A stretch of DNA of 64,000 nt from positions 8,309,039-8,373,038 of the forward strand of contig ML661900.1 in the NCBI GenBank assembly GCA_007570785.1, read 5' to 3'. Origin of the DNA: Antilocapra americana (lineage: Eukaryota; Chordata; Mammalia; Artiodactyla; Antilocapridae). Within the stretch, counting starts at the first letter, position 1, and each line of letters opens with the position of its first letter. Below, in pieces: positions 1-11,883 of the stretch. The position numbers were made by a program, and so were the translations under genes. The notes beneath the pieces are model-generated. The model did no database searches and was not told the origin of the DNA. It saw only the letters and a list, made by a program, of their open reading frames with translations.

Positions 1-2229
1 TTGCAGTTGAGAGTCTCTCTTATTCCATTGTGACTGAAAGCACTGTAGAAGACTTTATACAATGAAGAACATTAGCTTTTTAAAAGCTCGCACATCCTCA
101 CACCATCAAGCTGTTTACCAGATCTGATTACAGCAAAAATATGTGAATAGTTAACACACTGCAGGAAAATTAAGAGGGAGAGAGATTGGTGGATATTTGT
201 GAGGTGGGCTAGAGACGGTGTAGTTGGAACTGAGGTGCCACTAAGCACGTGAGTTTACACTTTTACTGAAGTAGAATATGAAAATGGAACTGTGAACAGG
301 GCCTATGAGTTTGTTTTCCTGAGGTATGAAGTAGGATTTTGAAACATTTGTGAGAACTGTTCTTAAAATCTTTGCAAACGACTGAATAGAACAGTAATTT
401 TACTTTATAACTCCTCTTGTTATGTTCACTGGAATCTTATTGAACAGAGTAGATGCTATCAGAAGTCTGTTACAGTCAATATTTTTATGAAAGAAAAGCT
501 CCAGGTAAGTCAATATGAAAATGGAGACTCTAAAGAATATGAAGGTTTTGTTAAAATCTAAATGTTTACTATAATATTGAGTTTTGAATTGCATAAGGAA
601 AGGACTGTTAATCAATTTGGGCCAACTTCCACACCTCTAAGATAGCCAGTTGTGGGGAAAAATGTTTGAAAAACCTGAATTATTCATAGAATGGATGGAA
701 ACTATTTAACATTTCATTTCAGGTTTCATCTCAGAAATAAATGAAACCATTTTATTTTCTGTTATTTACATGAACCATATTTGTAAATACGATTTACTGT
801 TAATACTTTGAAATCTAACCCATGATCGATTGTCATATAAACCAGTTATTCAAAGCTCTACAGAATTATTATTAGCCTCAAAAGGAAAAAAAATACTAAA
901 AAAACATCTAAACAGATGAGTGCAAAATGAATCTCCCCTTGACAGGAGAAAGTATAGTTAATATTAAGACAATGTCAGTCACATTTAGCTTTCCAGAAAC
1001 TAATTTCTGAAATATTTAGTCATTTGATTTGCTAAGCTACTCTACATCTTTATTATCAGGTTCCAGATTATCCTCAGAAATAACCTCTTTCTGGATTTGT
1101 CAATTAAAATATAATTTTAGTCCTGAGACTTGTTTTAAAATAGCCTTTTTAAAATTAAGTATATGAATTAAAATCAACCAACTTAAATATATCAATCGAA
1201 CTGTTCTTTTCCCAGTTTCTCTCCTCAGTTCTATTTTTCTTTCTTGCAGACTTTATTTGGGGATGCTTTCTTTTCTATGCCAAATGGGATTATAATGATG
1301 CTTTCACAGAATTTGATTAGGAATGGGCACTTGATACAAACTGGTCAATCAGATTACTTCATTGGGATTTTATGGAGAGGCTCTGGGAAATAAATGTTCT
1401 TTCTCTGGTGTGGCCAACTCAGAATTTGTGAGCCTAGAGTAAATTTCAGATCATTACTATTTCCCACTACTTGGAACAATCAAATATTCAGTAGGAAAAA
1501 GTGAGGAAAAAAGTCCACAGATGACCAAAGTTGGGGAGAGCAAAAGAAAGTGTGGGAGAGAGAGTGAGGGAAAAAGAAGGCATTAAGGCTGAGGGCCAAG
1601 TAAGGAGAAAGAGGAAGACCTAATCTAGTATCTGAAACTATCCCTGTTCATCCTAGCAAACAGTATAAATCACCAAACTTCTTTTGTTTTCCTTAAATAA
1701 GTTTGACTTGAAATTCCATCTAATATACTTTTCAAACAGATATTTCCCTACTATGAAGTGTGTCTATGTTTTACCAATTTTTCTAGTGTTTAAAAACTCA
1801 AGTGAATTGACTGGCTTATAAGATCTGTGCTTTTCATAAACAGACAATGATGTTGATAGTATCCGAAATTTAACTCCTTTAAGTCTTTATTGTCAAATTT
1901 TTGAAAATGAAGTAATCTAAATACATTAAGCCAATTATCTCCATTCAGATGACTTCTGTGGTCTCCAAAATTCATCCAAGGATTTTTTTAATATTGTAAA
2001 TTAAAAGTGAATTAAAAATCAGATGTTTAGAATTCTAAATATAGCATTATTAAAAAACTACCCCCCTCAAAAAAAAAAAAAATCCTGATCTATCCTATGT
2101 GGCAGTTCAACTTTAATTTTTATGATTTAAAACTGTATCTATGTTTCTGGAAAATGAAATCATATATATACATATATTTATTTGGTAAAAAGTACTTCTT
2201 AAAATATAAAGAATATATTTTACTTTACT
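1..2229. other. Unrecognised AT-rich single-copy-looking DNA
   Basis: I recognise no repeat family, exon or RNA gene here. The sequence is AT-rich, with a purine-rich patch near 1,500-1,620 and a short A-run near 2,069-2,081. All reading frames are short. It is most simply unique intronic or intergenic DNA flanking the L1 that begins near 2,230. Confidence 0.5.
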
Positions 2230-5200
2230 TTGATGACAGCTGTTCTGACTGGTGTGAGGTTATATCTCATTGTGGTTTTGATTAAGAATTTCCCTAATGA
2301 TTAGCAGCATTGAGCATCTTTTTAAGGGCCTGTTGGACACTTATATTTTCTCTTTGGAAAAATGCCCATTCAGTTCTTCTGCCCATTTTTTAATTGGCTT
2401 ATTTTTTTTTGATCTTGAATGAGCTATTTATATAGGTTGAATATTAATTCCTCATTGATCATATCATTTGCAAATACTTTCTCCCATTCAGTAAGTTGTC
2501 TTTTTGTTTTATCAGTGGTTTTCTTTGCTGTACACAAGCTTTTAAGTTTAGTTAGATCCCATTTATTTTTTATTTCATTTCCTTTACTTTAGAAGACAGA
2601 TCCAAAAAGGTATTTCAGCAATATAAGACTAAGAGTGTTCTGCCTATATTTTCCTCTAGGAGTTTAATGGTATCCAGTCTTTCATTTGGGTCTTTAATCT
2701 TTTTTGAGTTTATTTTTGTACATAGTGTTAGAGAATATTCTAATTTCATTCCTTTACATTTAGCTGTCCAATTTTACCAGGGCTGTTTACTGAAGAAACT
2801 TTTTTCTTCACTGTATATTCTTGCCTCCTTTGTCATAGATTAATTGACTGTAAGTGTGTGGGTTTAATTCAAGGCTCTCTACCTTTTTCTGTTGATCTAT
2901 GTGTCTGGTTTTGTGCCAGTACCATACTGTTTAGATGACTGTAACTTTACTATGTTTGAAATCAAAGTGTGTGATTTCTCCAACTCTCTTCTTTATCAAG
3001 ATTTTTTTTGTTTTTGGCTGTTTGGGGTCTTTTGTGTTTCCACAAAAATTTTAAGGTTATTTGTTCTAGTTCTGTAAAAAAAAAAAATGCCATTGATAAT
3101 TTAAGAGGGATTTCACTGAATCTGTAGATTGCCTGTGGGTAGTATGGTCATTCTGACAATATTGATTCTTTCAATTTGAGAACACAGGATATATTTCCAT
3201 ATGTTGGTGTCACTATAATTTCTTTCATCAGTGTCTTTTGGATTTGGGAATATGCATTTTTTTACCTCTTGTGCATAGGTTTTCAGTTCAGTTCAGTCAC
3301 TCAGTCGTGTCTGACTCTTTGCTACCCCATGAATAGCAGCACACCAGGCCTCCCTGTCCATCAGCAACTCCTGGAGTCTACCCAAACTCATGTCCATCGA
3401 GTCGGTGATGCCATCCAGCCATCTCATCCTCTGTCGTCTCCTTCTCCTCCTGCCCCTAATCCTTCCCAGCATCAGGGTCTTTTCCAATGAGTCAACTCTT
3501 CGAATGAGGTGGCTAAAGTATTGGCGTTTCAGTTTCAACATCAGCCCTTCCAATGAACACCCAGGACTGATCTCCTTTAGGATGGACTGGTTGGATCACT
3601 TTGCACAGGTTAATTCCTATGTATTTGATTATTTTTGATGTGATGGTATGTGGAATTGTTTTCTTACTTTCTCTTTTTGATCTTTCATTGCTAGTTTATA
3701 GAAATGCAAAATTTCTGTGTACTAATTTGTATCTTGCACCCTTACCAAATTCATTGATGAGCTCTAATAGTTTTCTGGTGACATCTTTAAGATTTTTCTC
3801 TTTGTACAGTATATGTCATCTGCAAAACAATTTTAATTCTTTCTTTCCAATGTGTATTCTTTTCTTTTTCTTCTCTGACTGTCATGCTAGGACTACCAAG
3901 TCTATGTTGAATAAAAGTGGTGAGAGTAGACATCCTTGTCTTGTTCCCCATCCTGGAGGAAATGCTTTTAGGTTTTCACCATTGAGTATGATGTTTGCTA
4001 TGGTTTTGTCATATATTGCTTTTCTTATGTTGACGTATGTTCCCTCTATGCCCACTTTTGGAGACCTTTTATCATAAATTGATGCTGAATTTTGTTGAAG
4101 ATTTTTGTATTTATGTTCATCATCAATATTGATTTGTAATTTTTTTATTTTCAAGAATTCCTTCAGTGATTCATTGGTTGTTTAATAGCATATTGTTTAG
4201 GTTTCTCCTGTTTGTGTTTTTTGTAATTCTTTTCTTGTAGTTGGTTTCTAGTTTCATAGCATTGTGATTGGAAAAGATACTTGACACACTTTAAACTTTC
4301 TTAAATGTACCAAGATTTGTTTTGTGGCCTAGCGTGTCCTCTATCCTGGAAAATGTTCTGTGTGCACTTGAAAAGAATGTGTGTTCTGCTGCTTTCTGAT
4401 GGAATGCTCTATACATATAAATTAAAGCCATGTAGTCTAAAGTGTTATTTAAAGTCTGTGTTTCCTTTTTGATTTTCTGTCTACATAACCCATCCATTTG
4501 TGTAAATGTGAGGTCTTAAGGTTCCTCATTGTTTTTGTGTTACTGTCAATTTCTCTTGCTTCTGTTAATAATTTTGTTTTATATTGAGGTGATTATTTTT
4601 TGGGTGCATATACATTTACAATTGTTATATTTTTCTTGGATTGATTCCTTGATCATTATGTAGTGTCCTTCTTGTCTCTTGTAACAGTCTTTATTTTAAA
4701 GTCTATTTTGTCTTATATAAGTACTCCAGCTCTACTTTTCTTTGTTTTCCATTGTGTGAAATACCTTTTTCCATCCCCTCACTTTTTCTGGGGTTTCATC
4801 TTGTTTGTGTGTCTGGAACATGCTCCTCTGCCACATCATTTTATCTAAGTTGCTATTGTTATTGTTATGTATGTGGTAAGTTAGTTACGTTTCTCATCTG
4901 TGGAGAAGTGACCTTCTCTAGGAGACTTCTTATGTGTCCCAGAAGTGCACTTCATTCTCATCTCTCAAGCTATATGCTCCAGGGGTTCCCCTAAGAGGGC
5001 TGCATATGTCCTATTGTGGAGGGCTGACTATGTGGGCAGTCTGATAAGTTTAGTTTTCTCCAGCCTAGTTGCCTGCCAGGTCCTGCCTTGTACAGATTCT
5101 CCGCTGTTTGGCAGGGCTTGGTCATGAGGCAGCTGATTCCAGAACTCTAGGAGTCCCACAGGCTACTGCTGGCTCAGTGATGGGCGGATTCAGGGTCTCT

Positions 5201-6412
5201 GTAACTCTGGGGCTGTTGCCTACCTACTGGCAAGTAAAGTCAGGTGCTGGAATTTGTGCCAGGCTACTGACAGGCACAGCTATTTCCTGGAATCTGGCTG
5301 TGGGACTCAGGGATCCCTGAGCTCACTTTAAATCATTTGTGGTGGTGGTGGGGGAGCTTCTGACACAATTGGATATAGGGTCCAGAGTGTCCTGAAGCTT
5401 GTGTTGGCCTGTTAGCAGATAGAGCCAGGACCCAGCTGGGTTCAGAGTAGGGTTTGGCCTGCTGTGGGTGGGCTGGATCCACATGATGCTGGATTGTATA
5501 TTTCAGATGTCTTCCCCATGGTTGGTGAGGCTCCTCTAGAGTCTTGTGTGGACTTCCTAGAGGGAAGGGCCAGTGCCTGCCTACTGATGGGTAGAACTGG
5601 GTTTTGAACCTCTGATGGGTGAGCTGTGTCTAGAGGAAGTCTAGAGGCAGGAAGTGTTAGGCAGCCTGTCTGCTGGTGAATGAGGGAGTGTCCCCAGTCA
5701 ATTTTTTGTTTGATGTGAGATGTCGCAACACTGATGCCTACAGACTGTTGGGTAGGGGGAGGCTTGGTGCTAATAAACTAAGATGGCAGCTGCCAACAGC
5801 AGTGTTCACCAGGTAGAATGTTTCCCAATGTCTGCCACCAGTGTCTCTGTATGGAGAGTGAGCCAAAGACACCCCCAACCCCCCCTTCTCTCTAGAAGAC
5901 CCTCCAAGGCCATAGCATAGGTCTGGCTGAGGCTTCTATCAAATTATTGCTTTTTCTCTGGACCATAGTGCACGTGAGATTTTATGTGCACCATTTAAGA
6001 GTGAAGTCTCTGTATCCCCCAGTCCTGTGGGGCTCCCCAAATTAAGCCCTGCTGTCTTTCAAAGTCAAATGCTTAAGGGGCTCATCTTCTTACAGTAGGA
6101 TCTCTGGGTTTGGGGGCCTGAGTAGGGCTCAGGACTCTTACTCCTGTAGGAGACCCTTTGTAATATAATTATTTTCCAGTTTTTGGGTTGCCCACTTGGG
6201 GGTTATGGCATTTTTATATTGCTAGTCTACCCTTTCTATCCATCTTTACTGTGGTTCTTTGTTCATATCTTTATTTGTAGAAGAGCTTTTAGGATACATT
6301 CCAATCTTTTCCATGGATTTTATTCTGCAGATAGTTGTGATTTGTGATGGTCCCTGTGAGAGGAGGTGAAGTCAGGGTTTTTCTGCTCTACCAACTTGAC
6401 TGGTCTCCCAGA
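2230..6412 (-). mobile_element. L1 LINE, minus strand, gapped, 5' end present
   Basis: The plus strand reads as the complement of an L1. ORF2 C-terminal sequence lies from about 2,230, reverse-transcriptase sequence from about 3,610-4,150, ORF2 N-terminal-half sequence from 4,180-4,790, and a GC-richer 5' UTR from about 4,900-6,412. The 5' boundary is the complement of an L1-type start (GGAGACCAGTCAAG) near 6,395-6,412. ORF1 appears to be missing, ORF2 has a gap near 4,155, and the 3' UTR and poly-A tail are absent at the left end. The copy is therefore dead and rearranged. A BovB fragment interrupts it at 3,282-3,601. The long frames in this stretch are antisense or fragmentary L1 frames, not host genes. 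Confidence 0.85.
3282..3601 (-). mobile_element. BovB (RTE) LINE 3' fragment inside L1
   Basis: The complement of the BovB 3' end, starting with the tail-side TCAGTTCAGTTCAGTC repeats, is inserted into the minus-strand L1. Flanks tgcataggtt (3,272-3,281) and tgcacaggtt (3,602-3,611) form a 10-bp TSD with one mismatch. The L1 reads continuously across the join once the fragment and one TSD copy are removed, so BovB is younger than this L1. Confidence 0.92.
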
Positions 6413-6424
6413 GTAGTTTTATTG

Positions 6425-7140
6425 TCTTAAAAATCATCTGCGCTCCAACTATTCATCCTTCCGTCCCTCCTAATCCTTGGCCACTATTGATCCTTTTACT
6501 ATTTCCATAATTTTGCCTTTCCAGAATGTCAGATATAATAGTTGGAGCATACAGTATGTAGCCTTTTCAGTTGACTTCTTTCATTTAGTAATATACATTT
6601 AATTTTTTTCTATGTCTTTTCAGAGCTGGGTAGCTCATTTCTTTTTAGTACTGAATAATATTTCATAGTATGGATGTACCACAGTTGATCTATGCTCTTA
6701 CTGAAAAGCATCTTGATTGTTTCTAAGTTTTGACAATTGAGAGTAAAACCACTATAAACATTCACATGCATGTTTTTGTGTGGGCACACATTTTCAACTC
6801 TCTTTCGTAATACTATTAAGGACAATAGTTGGCTCATATGGTACTATGTTAGTCTTGTAAGAAACTACTAATTTGTCTTCCCAAGTAACAATACCATTTT
6901 ACATTCTCACCAACACTGAGTGAAAATTCCTGTTATTTCATATCTTACCAACATTTGGTGTTGTGTTTTGCATTGTTCCCATTCTAATAATGTGTGTAGT
7001 AGTATCTCATTTTAATTTGCAATTCCCTAAGGACATATGAGGGTGAACATTTTGTCATATGCTTATTTGCCATCAGTATATTTTATCTGGTAAGGTGTCT
7101 GCTTAGATTTTTTGCTTACTTCTATCTTTTTATAGTTGAG
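6425..7140 (-). mobile_element. Older L1 (L1M-type) 3' ORF2 fragment, minus strand
   Basis: The sequence resembles the complement of the L1 ORF2 C-terminus and start of the 3' UTR. It carries the usual 'ctgaataatatttcatagt' and 'acattctcaccaacactg' blocks in degenerate form. It is more diverged than the neighbouring L1 that ends at about 6,412, so it is probably a separate, older insertion that the younger element abuts. Confidence 0.7.
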
Positions 7141-9094
7141 TTCAGATACTTCTTAGTAGTAAAATATAGTAATTCATTCTTGGGATGTGATATTTCTAAA
7201 ATAGAACTATAAAAAATTGCAATATACTCTAATTAGAAACATTGACCCTCAGGAAAAAAATATGTATCAACAAGTCCTGGAAATATTCTTTTTCTCTTAA
7301 GAGTTCTAGATGAATTTGTCCTATTAAGCAATAATCATTCTAGTAACAATTACTTATGTAGGTGCTTTATTGTCTTCAAAGCATGTCTACGTAGGGTTGC
7401 CATGAAATTAAATGAGACAGCCTGCTTTTATCAGCAGTTATTCTTCCTTTTTTTGTTTTGTTTTAACAGAGAAGCAGAGGTTCAAAAGTAATGTTTACCC
7501 AAAGTTACAAAGTTGGTGTGCAGAGAAGGAACTTCAAATCAGCTCTCTGACTCAGAATCTAACTGCTAGTAGAGGTTTAAAGAAGTTTACTCTTTTTAAG
7601 GAAGGAGGGATTATACTTTGTGAATAATATGTAAATTTTATGTTAGTGCTGTGAGCAGGCTTTCTTCACTAAAAATGCCAAGACGGTACTTTACCATTTC
7701 TCCATTGAGGTATCCTGTCTTAGTTTTCTGTATGAGGCTTTTGATTATCTGCACAACATTGTCTACCTAGTTATGCCAATTATTTGATCATCTTTCCTAG
7801 CTTCTTTCAAAAGTCTTATTTATCACAAACTCCATTTCTAAAAACATTTGAATTTCTTCAGTGGCACATCAGTCTGTTGATTGACTTCTAGGTCAACATC
7901 AGACCTTTCTAAATTATTAAAATTTCAGAATGCATATATGTCCGTATCATATAGAACTATGATCTCAGTAGTTTGCAGAATAAACAGATAATTTCCAAAT
8001 CCTTCTGGTATTTGCCTCCATATGAAACAATTTGTTTTTGTGACTGTGTCTTTATTATAAAAGTTTAGATAGTATCTCTTGGCTTCCTGTTGTGTATTGA
8101 TCACATTCCTTATGTAAAATGACTATACTGGCATTTCAATATTTACTTTGCTTAATATTTTAGTCTACAAATCCTGAGCATCTTTCTGAAAAAAATTAAA
8201 CTGGTAAAAGTGTTCAGATTTTATAAAATAAGATTAGCCAATGAAAGTAAAACACTTGATAAATACCCATATACATTTTATGAAATGTATCTCTGTCTGA
8301 TCACTGTGTCCCTATGACTTTGTTTGATTTTAGGTTTCACTTCCCTTCCCCTTCCAATCATGTCTTCAGAGCTAAATTTGATATGGCTGAAATTTGGGGG
8401 AGATTTTCAGCAGCTTCAACCGTGTTGAACTACCCTGTGTAAAACTTTGTGCAACTCCTTCTCAGGGAAAGCTCTCTGTTTTCTACAATGGGTCTAAATA
8501 GCAGCAGTTTTGATTTCTCTTTCAGATAAGCCAGGAGGTTTGGCATTACCTATGATCTAAATCATTTCCTTCTCGCTAGGGAGATTAGTTCTCTCCAGAG
8601 GGCTTCATTCAGCATGTCCATACATAGCCTTTTTAGCAAAGGAAGATTGAGGTGTGTTTAGGGGAGTTACAGGAGCTAAGTAGTTAAAAAGAATTGGAGT
8701 AAGAGAGTGTCAGGAATGGTGGATGGGATGGTAGGGAAGTGAGCCAGAGCAAGTGAGCTCAGAAAGCTAAGAAGGGTGAAAACTGCTGATCAGTGTATGC
8801 AACAATGTATCTTGTGCTTGGCACAATGTATGGAATTCCGAAAATTGATTTTGTTATTACTATACTATGAAGATGAGGTATTAGGTTTTTAATAAATCTC
8901 CTTTCTACCAATACATGCTTTCCCCCTCATTTTCAGTTCAGAATTTTTGTAGAGTCAACATCAGAATGTACATTATTATGACTGTAAATAGTATTCATGG
9001 GTAAGTCACATAGGGTATTATACATTTATTGTCTTGTACAACTTTTTTCCCCTAGAGGTAATGCTTTCTGGGTTTTTTTTTTTCTTCTATTTCT
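7141..9094. other. Mostly unrecognised DNA
   Basis: Apart from the MIR-like piece at 7,465-7,560 I recognise nothing. The sequence is moderately AT-rich with no long frame, no CpG cluster and no simple repeat. Confidence 0.45.
7465..7560 (-). repeat. MIR SINE fragment
   Basis: A degenerate match to the complement of the MIR core: a 'gagaagcagaggttcaaaag' block, a 'cccaaagttacaaagt' block and an ending near 'tctctgactcagaatc', in the order expected for a reversed MIR. The age and decay fit a mammal-wide relic. Confidence 0.6.
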
Positions 9095-9335
9095 GTTTTC
9101 TATTGCTTCTATAAGGCCAGTGGGAGAGAGAGAGCAAGCCAGCTAGCAAGACAGAATCTTAAAAACATGTAATGACAGGGGTGACATCCCAATATCTTTG
9201 CCATACACTTTGGGTGAGAAGCAGATTACAGGTCCCACCGATACTCAAGGGGAGGGAATCACACAAAGATATACATACTGGGAGGCCGGGATCATGGGGG
9301 CCACCTTAGAGTCTGCCACATAATAATCTCCTTGT
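9095..9335. repeat. Ancient mammalian interspersed repeat, family not assigned
   Basis: The stretch with 'gagagagagagcaagccag', 'actcaaggggaggg' and 'ggccaccttagagtctgcc' blocks is one I recognise as recurrent in mammalian genomes, probably an LTR or an L1M-type 3' region. I cannot name the family. It has no coding capacity. Confidence 0.4.
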
Positions 9336-9475
9336 TTTATTCTTTTTCGGGTACACATTCAACCCATACTAACCAATAGAATGAAGAACACTTCCTTTAC
9401 CCTGTTAAGTACATCAGTCCTACTCTCTCCTTTTTTTGAGAAATACTTCCTGGAACCTTGTGACTTTTCTCCAGT

Positions 9476-9844
9476 TTGGACTGTTGTTTCTGGGCCTGCA
9501 GCATAACCAGTTATCCTTGGTTTTCTCATTTACCTTCTTATGTTGGATTTTCTTTGCCTGATTTCTGGTTTGTATCATTTTTTTCCTGGACCCTATGCCA
9601 TTTTCCTTTTATTTCTTATTGTGCCTCAGGAATCTACTGTGTCTTACTGTTTGGGAAAATTATCCTGCTAGGAATTTTGATATCAGCTCTCTTTCTCTAT
9701 GCCAACTCCTACCCCGACTCCTTATATTCCTTGAAGCCTGCTGGGCATTGGAGAACTTATGCTTCTAAGCTACTGGAAATACAGACACAATTTTATGCAG
9801 CAAAACATACTGAGCTGCAAAAAGAAAACAAAGAGAATAGGTAG
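9476..9844 (+). other. 122-codon open frame, probably not a gene
   Basis: An open frame of 122 codons encodes a hydrophobic, aromatic-rich N-terminal part with at least two membrane-like stretches and a charged end (QKENKENR). I recognise no family. No splice or promoter context supports it, it sits between repeat relics, and chance frames of this length are expected in pyrimidine-rich AT DNA. It is recorded only because it is the longest frame not explained by a named repeat in the first 15 kb. Confidence 0.15.
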
Positions 9845-9879
9845 GTACTTAAACATAGCTATTTTTTATATCTTACATG

Positions 9880-11230
9880 GCTAAATGTGATAATTTTGAC
9901 TTCTGTTTTGATATGATAGTTTGGCTAGGTAGCTAATATAGTTTAGGAGTAATTTTGCCTTAGAATTTTGAAGGCATTGCTCCAGTGTTTTCAATCTTCA
10001 ACATTGCTGCTGCTGAGACTGATTTTATTCTGAAGGCTGAGTCTTACATATGACTTTGTTATCTCTATAAGCTTTTATATCTTTTCTATCTCCTTTTAGT
10101 TTGAAATTTCACAACACTATGCATTATGCATTTTTTTCATTGTTTTTTTTCCTTATCTCATTATTTTTTAACTCAAACTTTTTTTTAGTTCAACATCATT
10201 TTCTTGTATGTTTCTGTGAAAATTCTTTCCTTTGCTTTATCTCTTCTCTTTGTGAAACTCCCATGAGAAGGAGGTTAGATCTTATGATTTTCTTATTATT
10301 TCTGTCTTATTTTCCATTTCTTTATCTTTTAGTTTAAAAACAAAAATCTCTTTTTATCTATTTTCCTGGAGATTAGCTTGACTTTATCTTCCAGCTCTTC
10401 TATTAAATTTTAAAAATTTATTTTTTTGATAGTGGTAATTTCTAGCAGCTCTTATTTCATTGATCTCTTATATTTTCTTTTCTCATATCCTCCTGATATT
10501 ATTTTCTTGATTCATTGTTTTTTAGGATCTCTCTGTTGTTGGAGAAGGAAATGGCAACCCACTCCAGTACTCTTGCCTGGAAAATTTCCATGGACTGAGG
10601 AGTCTGGTAGGCTATAGCCCATGGGGTCACAAAGAGTCGGACACGACAGTAACTTCACTCACTTCACTGATGTTGTTAGTCATCTGTAATTTTTAAGTTT
10701 GTTTTTCCTTTAAAGGTCTTTTTGCCTTTGTTTATTTTAGACTGTTTTATTTTTTTTCAAATTAGAAGCTTTCCTTGAATATCTAATGATAGTAAACTGG
10801 CAATTTTAATTTTGTGAGTGAGGCACCTAAAAGATGTTTGAAATATGTGTGTATGGCTAAGGCTTGTCATTTTATAGCAATAATATAGGGCTATTGGGTG
10901 AGAAGTAGACAGGTTGGGGAATCAATGTTAGCATGTATATGTCTTTTCTCTTGGTTGATTATTTTTTATAAATAAAGTTTCCATTCATTTTTCTGAACGT
11001 TTGTCTCACTGTCAGTAGTTTGGGACCCCACAGTGGGGTCTCTTGTTCAGAATGCAAGATTTCATGAATTCATTTGCTTTGAGTATGGCCTCACACTGGC
11101 CTGCAGTTTTCCCCCATGTCTCTAGGTACACAGCTCTGCTGTTCACACCCTTTATAGGGTAACCTGATCTAGTCCTCCCAGGTGAGGGAGAAGCAGTTTC
11201 AAAAAGGAGCGGATCTAGTTTCAAGTTTCT
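9880..11230 (-). mobile_element. HAL1/L1M-like ORF1 region, minus strand, split by a SINE
   Basis: Blocks such as 'tgaaggcattgctccagtgt' (about 9,970), 'gaaatttcacaacactatg' (about 10,104), 'tttatcttccagctcttcta' (about 10,383) and the tail after 10,680 follow the order of an old L1 or HAL1 ORF1 region read backwards. It is heavily decayed. A SINE at 10,541-10,670 interrupts it. The right part, 11,000-11,230, is GC-richer and assigned with less certainty. Confidence 0.5.
10541..10670 (+). mobile_element. BOV-A2/Bov-tA type SINE
   Basis: The element starts with the BovA unit GGAGAAGGAAATGGCAACCC and runs through the usual 'catggggtcacaaagagtcg' block into an acttcactc tail. A 7-bp TSD, tgttgtt, sits at 10,534-10,540 and 10,671-10,677. 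It lies inside the HAL1/L1M-like relic and is therefore younger than it. Confidence 0.9.
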
Positions 11231-11646
11231 GAAGCAAATTACCCATCACACCCCTTGGCTGCAAACTCACCCTTCACTCTGACTTTCAGAGATATCTGGT
11301 GCTTCAAAATCATGAGCTTTTCCAGGATATTCTATCAAAATTTGGTTTTCTATCAAAATAAGAATCAAGTTGATTCTTATTGGTATCATCCATTCACAGA
11401 CAGTTTTAATCTTTTTTCTGCTTCTATAAATGTGTCATAACTTTTTATATGTGGTTAATAAATTGAGAATTTTATATTTGTCACCACAGACTTTGGAAAG
11501 TAAAAACAAAGAAGAATAGACCGTTATATTTTAGCCACCTGTCCCGTTTAAGTTCCTCTGAGGATGTTTGTATTCATTTTGGAATTTAGACAAATAGTAA
11601 GTAATTAGTGTCCAGATTTAACAGTATTTTAATTGGATGAAAGAAT
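11231..11646. other. Unrecognised DNA
   Basis: I see no repeat family, long frame or simple repeat in this AT-rich stretch between the old L1-like relic and the next SINE. Confidence 0.4.
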
Positions 11647-11657
11647 AATTTTTATAT

Positions 11658-11871
11658 GGGTTTCCCTGGTGGCTCAGTGGTGAATAATCTACCTGCCAAT
11701 GCAGGACCCGCAGGTTTAATCCCTGGGTTTGGAAGATCCCCTGGAGAAGGAAATGGTAACACATGCCAGTATTCTTGCCTGGATAATCCCATGGACAGAG
11801 GAGACTGGCAGGGTATAGTCCATGGGTTTGCAAAGGAGTTGGACATGATAGAGCAACTGAAAAACAGAAAC
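11658..11871 (+). mobile_element. Bov-tA SINE with tRNA-derived head
   Basis: The tRNA-derived head (GGTTTCCCTGGTGGCTCAGT) is followed by the BovA unit. The element is near full length (about 214 bp). Flanks aatttttatat (11,647-11,657) and aattttttatat (11,872-11,883) form a TSD with a one-base indel. Confidence 0.93.
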
Positions 11872-11883
11872 AATTTTTTATAT

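Noticed and set aside
3601..4077. Open frame of 158 codons on the plus strand
   Set aside because: It lies antisense to L1 ORF2 reverse-transcriptase sequence. Long antisense frames are common in L1 and there is no host protein similarity.
9476..9844. Membrane protein gene
   Set aside because: The frame has hydrophobic stretches but no known family, no exon signals and a pyrimidine-rich composition that produces such stretches by chance.
11658..11730. tRNA gene
   Set aside because: The tRNA-like sequence is the decayed head of a Bov-tA SINE followed by a BovA unit, not a free tRNA gene.
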